Shown here piece after piece: positions 1-5,693 of a stretch of 6,812 nt of DNA. The notes beneath the pieces are model-generated. The model saw only the letters and a program-made list of their open reading frames with translations. It had not been told where the DNA came from and did not search any database. The stretch's first letter is position 1. Every line of letters starts with the position of its first letter. Position numbers and translations under genes: made by a program. Source of the DNA: Clostridiales bacterium (GTDB taxonomy: Bacteria; Bacillota; Clostridia; Christensenellales; Aristaeellaceae). The stretch spans positions 1-6,812 of the forward strand of contig JAAYJP010000100.1 of assembly GCA_012522875.1 (NCBI GenBank), written 5' to 3'.

Positions 1-48
1 GCAGCATCCGGCGCGAAATGGGCTGAAACAGGCCTGGCCGCCTCCGCC
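1..48. other. left-edge flank with no assignable gene
   Basis: These 48 bases lie downstream of the minus-strand zinc-ribbon gene. Two plus-strand frames are open from the window edge: one reaches TGA at 24-26, the other TAA at 50-52. Either could be the last few codons of a convergent gene, but the stretch is too short to judge. I see no hairpin followed by a T-run on either strand, so no terminator for the neighbouring gene can be placed here. Confidence 0.3.
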
Positions 49-702
49 CTAACGCTTGTTCTTCAGCTTTGCCGCCACCATTTCAGCGGCGCCGTCATAC
101 TCCTCCCGGGGAAGGAAAAGCGTCATGAATACAAAGGAAGCGGGGCGGTAGAGGGTGATGCGCCCGGCCCGGGGAGCCGGCTTGTAGCGGGCGGCGTCCT
201 GCCAGACCAGGTATTCCTCATGGGCCAGGAGGAAGGGCAAGCCCTCGCTGTTGTGCTGGAAAGCGCCCTTGTCATAGCGGATGAAACGGCTCCAGCAATT
301 CAGCCGGGTGGGCTTGATCCAGGTGCGTTTGAGGACGCCTTTGGGGTCCAGCATGTATTGCACCGATTCCCGGCCCTGAAATATAAGCATCACAAGCCCC
401 AGCAGGAACAGGCCAAGGCCCAGCGCCAGCGCCGCCGCGGGGATGCCGGTGGAAAGGAAGAAATAGGAAAACGCGTCCAGCCCCCGGGCGATGTATTCGA
501 TGACAAGCATCACCAGCACCACCGCCATGGATACCACCAGGGAAACCCTGAAAAGGAAACCGATGCGGTGGCTGTCAGCCACGGCCAGGCGGCTGTCCTC
601 CCACACATAGCGCACTGAGGGGTTGCCCAGGGCGCGCCCGCAGGAGACGCACTGGGGCTGCGGGTTTTGCCGTTGGCATTTGGGGCAGTAATAAACCAGC
701 AT
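49..702 (-). CDS. zinc-ribbon, two-pass membrane protein of unknown function
   Basis: I do not recognise this 217-residue protein as a named family. Cysteines 6, 9, 18 and 21 form a CxxC-X8-CxxC zinc ribbon at the N terminus. Two hydrophobic stretches follow, at about 48-70 and 80-109, which should span the membrane. The region from about 115 to the end is soluble. It begins MLDPKGVLKRTW and ends with FLPREEYDGAAEMVAAKLK, and this strand-rich layout with a final helix recalls bacterial PH-like domains attached to membrane segments. That last point is inference. The start is supported by GGAAGGA six bases upstream (709-715) and a promoter-like element further upstream. The stop is TAG. The gene is transcribed divergently from the hydrolase. 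A role in membrane sensing or scaffolding is possible, but nothing in the window shows it. Confidence 0.8.
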   Translation of the reverse strand: MLVYYCPKCQRQNPQPQCVSCGRALGNPSVRYVWEDSRLAVADSHRIGFLFRVSLVVSMAVVLVMLVIEYIARGLDAFSYFFLSTGIPAAALALGLGLFLLGLVMLIFQGRESVQYMLDPKGVLKRTWIKPTRLNCWSRFIRYDKGAFQHNSEGLPFLLAHEEYLVWQDAARYKPAPRAGRITLYRPASFVFMTLFLPREEYDGAAEMVAAKLKNKR

Positions 703-733
703 GTTCCATCCTTCCGGGGTGTTTTACCGCCCC

Positions 734-761
734 AGTATATCAGAATGACGGGCCCAGGCAA
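734..761 (-). promoter_or_regulatory. probable promoter of the zinc-ribbon gene
   Basis: Read on the minus strand, TATACT (734-739) is a good -10 box, and it is preceded directly by TGA, which gives an extended -10. A partial -35, TTGCCT (756-761), lies 16 bases upstream. Transcription would begin near 727, leaving about 25 bases of leader that contains the ribosome binding site at 709-715. The evidence is sequence matching only. Confidence 0.6.
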
Positions 762-799
762 AGCCGGAGGCCTGCCCAGGTGTGCCCGGAAAGGTTTGC

Positions 800-808
800 T
801 GGTATAAT
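800..808 (+). promoter_or_regulatory. extended -10 promoter of the hydrolase gene
   Basis: TGGTATAAT combines a perfect TATAAT (803-808) with the TGn extension. No good -35 hexamer sits 16-18 bases upstream (780-785 reads GTGTGC), but extended -10 promoters often lack one. Transcription would begin near 815. That excludes the upstream GTG at 780 as a start codon and fits initiation at 846. Confidence 0.6.
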
Positions 809-832
809 ATGGAGCGTGGTTTATTTCATGGT

Positions 833-838
833 GGGAGG
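833..838 (+). promoter_or_regulatory. ribosome binding site that decides the hydrolase start
   Basis: GGGAGG lies seven bases before the ATG at 846 and four bases before an in-frame GTG at 843. The spacing favours ATG 846. The in-frame starts further upstream, GTG 780 and ATG 828, have no comparable site, and GTG 780 lies upstream of the promoter's -10 box. Confidence 0.65.
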
Positions 839-845
839 TGCCGTG

Positions 846-1793
846 ATGGTGTGGGCGGTGATTTTGGCGGTGATTGCCCTGTCTGCCCTGGGGATGGGCG
901 TGGGGCTGTACTTTTTTGACTTTGCCCTGAATCCCCACCGCAGGAAGCGCCGGGTGTTCGAGGCGGACCATAATGCCATCCGCGGCCTTGACGAATACGC
1001 CAGGCGCCGGGAGAAGGCCCTGGCCTGGTGGGAGGCTGTGCCCCACGGGGAGGCCTGGCTGCAGTCCCGTGACGGCCTGCGGCTGCGCGCCCACATCGCG
1101 GAAAACCCCGGGGGCGGGGAGCGCTGGGCTGTCCTTTGCCATGGCTACACCGGCCAGGGAAGCAATATGTTTGGCATGGGCCGCAACTACCATGAGGCGG
1201 GCTATAGCCTCCTCCTGCCTGATTTCAGGGGGCATGGGGAGAGCCAGGGGGACTATATCGGCATGGGCTGGCATGACCGGCTGGACCTTCTGGACTGGGT
1301 GGATTTTATCCTGAAGCGCCATCCGCAGGCCAAAATCGTGCTGCACGGCATCTCCATGGGCGCCGCCGCGGTGATGATGGCGGCCGGCGAAAAGCTCCCC
1401 GGCAATGTCATCGCCATCATCGAGGACTGCGGCTATTCTTCCCTCTGGGAGGAGTTCTCCTACCAGCTCAAGGGCATCTTTGGCTTGCCGCCTTTCCCGG
1501 TGATGCACCTGGCGGATCTGGCCTGCCGGGTGAAGGCAGGCTTCTCCTTAAGGGAAGCCAGCGCCGCCCGGCAGCTGAAGAAGGCGCGGGTGCCGGTCCT
1601 GTTTATCCACGGGGAGGAGGACAGCTTTGTCCCCTTCCACATGCTTGGAACTCTCTACGCCGCCTGCGCAAGCCCCAAGGAGATGTTTGCGGTGCCGGGC
1701 GCCGGCCACGGGGAGGCCGGCCGTGTTGCCGGGGAGGAGTACGGCAGGCGCGTGCTGGGCTTCATCGCCCGCCAGGAGGCCCAGGCCAACTGA
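846..1793 (+). CDS. membrane-anchored alpha/beta hydrolase (serine hydrolase)
   Basis: The protein has 315 residues from ATG 846. Residues 2-24 are one hydrophobic segment followed by a basic stretch (HRRKRR), consistent with an N-terminal membrane anchor with the catalytic domain on the cytoplasmic side. The hydrolase fold shows the expected motifs in order: the oxyanion-hole loop HGYTGQG (99-105), DFRGHGES after strand 4, and the nucleophile elbow GISMG with Ser170. The likely acid is Asp259 in HGEEDSFVP and the likely catalytic histidine is His288 in GAGHGEA. The family includes esterases, lipases and peptidases of the serine aminopeptidase S33/BAAT-like type, and the substrate cannot be deduced. 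The open frame extends upstream to GTG 780, but promoter and ribosome binding site positions argue for 846. It is divergent from the zinc-ribbon gene and lies 73 bases before argS. It may be a separate transcript or read through into argS, since no clear terminator follows. Confidence 0.87.
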   Translation: MVWAVILAVIALSALGMGVGLYFFDFALNPHRRKRRVFEADHNAIRGLDEYARRREKALAWWEAVPHGEAWLQSRDGLRLRAHIAENPGGGERWAVLCHGYTGQGSNMFGMGRNYHEAGYSLLLPDFRGHGESQGDYIGMGWHDRLDLLDWVDFILKRHPQAKIVLHGISMGAAAVMMAAGEKLPGNVIAIIEDCGYSSLWEEFSYQLKGIFGLPPFPVMHLADLACRVKAGFSLREASAARQLKKARVPVLFIHGEEDSFVPFHMLGTLYAACASPKEMFAVPGAGHGEAGRVAGEEYGRRVLGFIARQEAQAN

Positions 1794-1805
1794 GGCGGTC
1801 CGGTT

Positions 1806-1819
1806 GCGCCGGGGGGCGC
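1806..1819 (+). other. small GC hairpin between hydrolase and argS
   Basis: GCGCC (1806-1810) and GGCGC (1815-1819) can pair around a GGGG loop. No T-run follows, so it is a poor intrinsic terminator. It overlaps the weak -35-like TTGCGC (1804-1809) of the possible argS promoter. It may be incidental in GC-rich DNA. Confidence 0.25.
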
Positions 1820-1822
1820 TGA

Positions 1823-1848
1823 TATGCTATGCTGATTTGGCATTTGGC
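1823..1848 (+). repeat. two adjacent tandem micro-duplications in the argS leader
   Basis: TATGC occurs twice in tandem (1823-1832). After two bases, ATTTGGC occurs twice in tandem (1835-1841 and 1842-1848). The second pair ends exactly where the argS ribosome binding site begins. The repeats are read directly from the sequence. Slippage duplication or a pair of protein-binding half-sites could each explain them. Confidence 0.5.
1825..1833 (+). promoter_or_regulatory. argS: possible extended -10 promoter for the argS operon
   Basis: TGC followed by TATGCT (1828-1833) resembles an extended -10 box, with TTGCGC (1804-1809) as a weak -35 at 18 bases. Transcription would begin near 1840, only a few bases before the ribosome binding site. 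The match is modest. Read-through from the hydrolase promoter is the alternative. Confidence 0.35.
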
Positions 1849-1855
1849 AAGGAGG
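1849..1855 (+). promoter_or_regulatory. argS: argS ribosome binding site
   Basis: AAGGAGG is a near-perfect anti-Shine-Dalgarno match. It lies 11 bases before an in-frame TTG (1867) but 20 bases before the first in-frame ATG (1876). The distance favours TTG as the start codon. Confidence 0.7.
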
Positions 1856-1866
1856 AAACGGCTGTT

Positions 1867-3579
1867 TTGACGGACATGCGCACAGAGACGACCAAGGTCC
1901 TGCGGGAGGCGATCCTGAGGGCCTTTTCAGACTTCCCCCTGGAGGGGCTACCGGGGCCGGAGGCCCTGGAAACGCCGCCGGATGCCACGCTGGGGGACTA
2001 CGCCTTCCCCTGCTTCAGGCTGTCCAAAACCCTCAGGATGGCTCCGCCCGCCATCGCCCAGGCCTTGGCCCAGGCGGTGGACGCGCCGGAAGTCGCCACG
2101 GCCCAGGCGGTGGGGGGGTATGTGAATTTCTTCTTCAACCGCCTGAACTTCGCCAGGCTGACGCTGGACAGCATCATGACGGCGGGTGAGCGCTACGGCG
2201 GCTGTGCTGACGCGGGAAAGACGGCCGTCCTGGACTATTCCTCCATCAACATCGCCAAGCGTTTTCACATCGGCCACCTGTCAACCACGGTGATCGGCCA
2301 CAGCCTGAAGCGCATTTACCGCCACCTGGGCTGGAAAACCGTGGGAATCAACCACCTGGGCGACTGGGGCACCCAGTTTGGCAGGATGATCGCCGCCTTC
2401 AAGCGCTGGGGAAGCTGGGAGATGGTGGAGGCGGGCGGCGTGGACGCGCTGACGGCCCTTTATGTCCGGTTTCACCAGGAGGCGGAGGAGAACCCCGCCC
2501 TTGAGGACGAAGGGCGCGGATGGTTCAGGAAAATCGAGGAAGGAGATCCGGAGGCACTGGAGACTTTCCAGCGCTTCAAGGACCTGACCCTGAAGGATGC
2601 CAGCCGGGTGTATGACATCCTGGGCGTCACCTTTGATTCCTACAACGGCGAGGCCTTCTTCAACGACAAGATGGGCCGGGTGATCGACGAACTCCGGGAG
2701 AAAAACCTCCTGAGCGAGTCCCAGGGCGCCCTGGTGGTGGACCTGGAGGAATACAGGATGCCCCCCTGCCTGATCGTGAAGTCCGACGGCGCCACGTTGT
2801 ATGCCACCCGGGACCTGGCCGCCGCCCTGTGGCGCAAGGACAACTACCACTTTGACAAGGCATTGTATGTGGTGGCCTACCAGCAGAACCTGCACTTCCA
2901 GCAGGTGTTCAAGGTGCTGGAGCTGATGGGCTACCCGTGGGCAAAGGATGAGATGGAGCACGTGGCCTTTGGCATGGTGAGCTACGAGGGCCAGGCCATG
3001 TCCACCCGGCAGGGCAACATCATCTACCTGGATGAGCTGCTCACCCGGGCCAGGGAGAAGGCGCTGGACATCATCCGGGAGAAGAGCCCGGAGCTTGAAG
3101 ATCCGGAGGATGTAGCATCCCAGGTGGGGGTGGGGGCAGTGGTGTTTACCACCTTGCTGAACAACCGCATCAAGGACATTGACTTCTGGTGGGACCGGGC
3201 GCTGAACTTTGACGGGGATACCGGGCCCTACACGCAGTACACCCACGCCCGCTGCGCCTCGGTGCTCAGGCGTGCCAGGCAGAATGGCGCAGAGCCGGAT
3301 ATCGGGGCCCTCACCAACGACGAGGCCCAGGCGGTGCTTCGGGCGCTGGCCCGCTTCCCGGAGGCTGTCCGGGCGGCGCAGAAGGGCAACGAGCCCTCCG
3401 AGGTGACCCGGGCGACGCTGGACATCGCCAAGGCCTTCAACAAATACTACTATGAGCAGCGCATCCTGGATGATGACCCCGCCAAAACCCGGGCCAGGCT
3501 GGACCTGGTGCGGGCGGTGAAACATGTGATCGCCCTGGGGCTTTACCTGATCGGCGTCAGGGCGCCGGAGGCTATGTAA
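1867..3579 (+). CDS. argS: arginyl-tRNA synthetase (class I)
   Basis: This cytoplasmic enzyme joins arginine to tRNA-Arg using ATP. From TTG 1867 it has 570 residues, close to the usual 550-580 for bacterial ArgRS. The N-terminal additional domain (about 1-105) contains the typical GDYAFPCF (43-50). The Rossmann catalytic core has DYSSINIAKRFHIGH, with the class I HIGH signature at 134-137, then GDWGTQFG at 165-172. The KMSKS equivalent is the ArgRS form MSTRQG at 378-383. The C-terminal DALR anticodon-binding domain starts near YTQYTHAR (455-462) and ends with the family-typical LIGVRAPEAM. Many homologues have Pro where this protein has Ile127 in SSINIAK. ATG 1876 (567 residues) is the alternative start. 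The same frame stays open back to 1627, but that part lies inside the hydrolase gene. The stop is a tandem TAATAA. It is first in the argS-dapF-dapL-purA cluster. Confidence 0.97.
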   Translation: MTDMRTETTKVLREAILRAFSDFPLEGLPGPEALETPPDATLGDYAFPCFRLSKTLRMAPPAIAQALAQAVDAPEVATAQAVGGYVNFFFNRLNFARLTLDSIMTAGERYGGCADAGKTAVLDYSSINIAKRFHIGHLSTTVIGHSLKRIYRHLGWKTVGINHLGDWGTQFGRMIAAFKRWGSWEMVEAGGVDALTALYVRFHQEAEENPALEDEGRGWFRKIEEGDPEALETFQRFKDLTLKDASRVYDILGVTFDSYNGEAFFNDKMGRVIDELREKNLLSESQGALVVDLEEYRMPPCLIVKSDGATLYATRDLAAALWRKDNYHFDKALYVVAYQQNLHFQQVFKVLELMGYPWAKDEMEHVAFGMVSYEGQAMSTRQGNIIYLDELLTRAREKALDIIREKSPELEDPEDVASQVGVGAVVFTTLLNNRIKDIDFWWDRALNFDGDTGPYTQYTHARCASVLRRARQNGAEPDIGALTNDEAQAVLRALARFPEAVRAAQKGNEPSEVTRATLDIAKAFNKYYYEQRILDDDPAKTRARLDLVRAVKHVIALGLYLIGVRAPEAM

Positions 3580-3607
3580 TAAGGCGGCCACGCCAAAAGG
3601 AGACAGC

Positions 3608-4441
3608 ATGCGGTTTACCAAGATGCACGGCATCGGCAACGACTATATTTTCGTCAACTGCTTTGAGGAGATGGTGCAGGATCCCTCCCGCCAGGCGCTG
3701 TTGATGTCCAGGCCCCACTTTGGCGTGGGGGCGGACGGCCTGGTGCTCATTGAGCCCTCGGAGACGGCTGACTTTGGCATGCGCATCTTCAACGCCGACG
3801 GTTCCGAGGCTGAGATGTGCGGCAATGCCTCCCGCTGCATCGGGAAGTATGTCTATGAGCGGGGGATGACCGACAAGACGGAATTGACGCTGGCCACCAA
3901 GGGCGGCATCAGGCAGCTGAAGCTCTCCCTGGCAGGGGAGAAGGTGAGCCGGGTCCAGGTGGACATGGGCTCCCCTGAACTCAATCCCCGGCACATCACG
4001 GTGGACCTGCCCGGGGAAATAGTCCTGCGCCACCGGCTCTCCCTTTTGGGGCAGAGCTGGCACATCACCTGCGTGAACATGGGGAACCCCCACTGCGTGA
4101 TCTTTGTCAATGATCCGGAGACCATTGACCTGAACACCCTGGGCCCCCTGTTTGAAAACCATCCGCTTTTTCCCCGGCGCACCAATGTGGAGTTTGTCCG
4201 GGTGATCAGGCGGGATGTGCTTCAGATGCGGGTATGGGAGCGGGGCGCGGGGGAAACCCTGGCCTGCGGCACAGGGGCCTCGGCGGCGCTGGTGGCGGCC
4301 GTACTAAGCGGCCTGAGTGACCGGACAGTCCAGGTGAAGCTCACCGGGGGAACCCTTGAACTAAGCTGGAACGCCGAGAACAACCATGTCTACCAGCAGG
4401 GCACTGCCGAGTATGTCTTTGACGGCGAGTGGCTGGCCTGA
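3608..4441 (+). CDS. dapF: diaminopimelate epimerase
   Basis: DapF interconverts LL- and meso-diaminopimelate without a cofactor, using two cysteines as acid and base. It supplies meso-DAP for lysine and for peptidoglycan. The 277-residue length is normal. The N terminus MRFTKMHGIGNDY carries substrate residue Asn11. FNADGSEAEMCGNASR holds Asn62 and catalytic Cys71. GNPHC has Asn160, RTNVEF has Asn193, and WERGAGETLACGTG holds Glu211, Arg212 and the second catalytic Cys220. All key residues of the family appear intact. The start has AAAAGGAG (3595-3602) five bases upstream. The gene lies 28 bases after argS, and its stop codon overlaps the ribosome binding site of dapL, suggesting translational coupling. 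Confidence 0.97.
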   Translation: MRFTKMHGIGNDYIFVNCFEEMVQDPSRQALLMSRPHFGVGADGLVLIEPSETADFGMRIFNADGSEAEMCGNASRCIGKYVYERGMTDKTELTLATKGGIRQLKLSLAGEKVSRVQVDMGSPELNPRHITVDLPGEIVLRHRLSLLGQSWHITCVNMGNPHCVIFVNDPETIDLNTLGPLFENHPLFPRRTNVEFVRVIRRDVLQMRVWERGAGETLACGTGASAALVAAVLSGLSDRTVQVKLTGGTLELSWNAENNHVYQQGTAEYVFDGEWLA

Positions 4442-4450
4442 GGGAAACTG

Positions 4451-5683
4451 ATGTTTGTCAATGAGCATATCGCGGGGATGCCCGCGGGGTATCTTTTTTC
4501 TGAAATTGCCCAGCGGGTGAAAGCCTTTTCAGCCAGCCACCCTGGGGAGAAGGTCATCCGCATGGGCATTGGGGATGTGACCCGGCCCCTTTCCCCGTTT
4601 GTCTCAGAGGCTTTCGCCCGGGCCGCCCGGGAGATGGCGACGGATAAGGGATTTCACGGCTATGGGCCGGAGGGCGGCTATCCTTTTTTAATTGACGCAA
4701 TCATCCGGGAGGAGTACGCGCCCCGGGGGATCAGCCTGTCCCGGGAGGAGGTCTTTGTTTCTGATGGCGCCAAGACCGACACGGCCGCCATCCAGGAGCT
4801 GTTTTCCCCGGACGCCGCAATCGCGGTGACCGACCCGGTCTACCCGGTGTATGTGGACGCCAACGCCATGGCCGGGCGGCTGGGGCGCTATCTGAACGGG
4901 CGCTGGGAGCGCCTGGTCACCCTGCCCTGCACCCATGAAAACGGCTTTATGCCGGAGCTGCCCCGGGAGCGGGTGGACGTCCTCTACCTCTGCTATCCCA
5001 ACAACCCCACCGGCGCTGTTATAAGCCACGATAAGCTCAGGAGCATCGTGGACTGGGCGGCAGAGCGGGGGACGCTCATCATCTATGACGCGGCCTACCG
5101 GGCCTTTATCTCGGACAGCAGCCTGCCCCACAGCATCTATGAGGTGCCGGGGGCCGGCGACGTGGCGGTGGAGTGCTGTTCCTTTTCCAAAACCGCCGGT
5201 TTTACCGGGGTGCGCTGCGCCTGGATGGTGGTGCCCAAAGGGGTCAAGGGGCGTTTGCCTTCAGGCGGGCAGGTTTCCCTGAATGCCCTGTGGCGCAGGC
5301 GGCTTGCCAGCAAGTCAAACGGCGTGTCCTATCCGGTGCAGAAGGCGGCCGAAGCCGCCTGCCTGCCCCAGGGGCAGAAGGAAATTGCCGCAAACATCGC
5401 CGCCTACCGCCAGAACGCCGCCATCCTGCTGGAGGCGCTCAGAGGCCTGGGCCTTCCTGTCCAGGGCGGCACCCACGCGCCCTACCTGTGGCTGAAAGCG
5501 CCGGGGAACATGACCGGCTGGGCATTGTTTGATTTTCTTTTAGACAGTGCCCGCGTGGTGGGCACCCCCGGGGAGGGCTTTGGCCCCTCGGGGGCCGGCT
5601 GCTTCCGCCTGACCGCTTTTGGCAGCCGGGAAGATACAATACTGGGCGCTGAGCGCATACGGGAAGCGCTTCTGGCGCTGTAA
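4451..5683 (+). CDS. dapL: LL-diaminopimelate aminotransferase
   Basis: This PLP enzyme converts L-tetrahydrodipicolinate plus glutamate directly to LL-diaminopimelate, replacing the acyl-dependent DapD/DapC/DapE steps. The 410 residues match the family. Diagnostic stretches are PAGYLFSEIAQRVKAF (11-26), GIGDVTRPL (39-47) and GYGPEGGYPFL (70-80). PLP-site residues of fold type I are visible: CYPNNPTG with Asn185, Asp213 and Tyr216 in IIYDAAY, and Lys247 in SFSKTAGFTGVRC as the Schiff-base lysine. Arg386 in GCFRLTAFGS should bind the substrate carboxylate. The family also contains general aspartate-type aminotransferases, but these motifs and the neighbour dapF, whose substrate is the DapL product, make DapL the best call. 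The ribosome binding site is GAGGG (4440-4444), six bases before ATG and overlapping the dapF stop. Gaps are 9 bases to dapF and 10 to purA. Confidence 0.95.
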   Translation: MFVNEHIAGMPAGYLFSEIAQRVKAFSASHPGEKVIRMGIGDVTRPLSPFVSEAFARAAREMATDKGFHGYGPEGGYPFLIDAIIREEYAPRGISLSREEVFVSDGAKTDTAAIQELFSPDAAIAVTDPVYPVYVDANAMAGRLGRYLNGRWERLVTLPCTHENGFMPELPRERVDVLYLCYPNNPTGAVISHDKLRSIVDWAAERGTLIIYDAAYRAFISDSSLPHSIYEVPGAGDVAVECCSFSKTAGFTGVRCAWMVVPKGVKGRLPSGGQVSLNALWRRRLASKSNGVSYPVQKAAEAACLPQGQKEIAANIAAYRQNAAILLEALRGLGLPVQGGTHAPYLWLKAPGNMTGWALFDFLLDSARVVGTPGEGFGPSGAGCFRLTAFGSREDTILGAERIREALLAL

Positions 5684-5693
5684 AGGAGACAAG

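Noticed and set aside
510..1508. 332-codon minus-strand frame antisense to the hydrolase
   Set aside because: It overlaps a clear hydrolase and the zinc-ribbon gene, and its translation is low-complexity (His/Pro/Gly/Ala-rich). It is a typical GC-rich antisense shadow.
1627..1866. Upstream extension of the argS frame
   Set aside because: It lies largely inside the hydrolase coding region, its Arg/Pro/Ala-rich translation is not ArgRS-like, and the ribosome binding site at 1849-1855 points to a later start.
1794..1866. T-box riboswitch or intrinsic terminator before argS
   Set aside because: At 73 bases the gap is too short for a T-box leader, and the hairpin at 1806-1819 has no T-run after it.
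2281..3639. 452-codon minus-strand frame opposite argS
   Set aside because: argS is unambiguous on the plus strand. The antisense translation has no recognisable domain, and high GC makes stop codons rare in this frame.
3572..4162. Minus-strand frames opposite dapF (including 3853-4185)
   Set aside because: All DapF motifs are intact on the plus strand, and these antisense frames show no domain or ribosome binding site.
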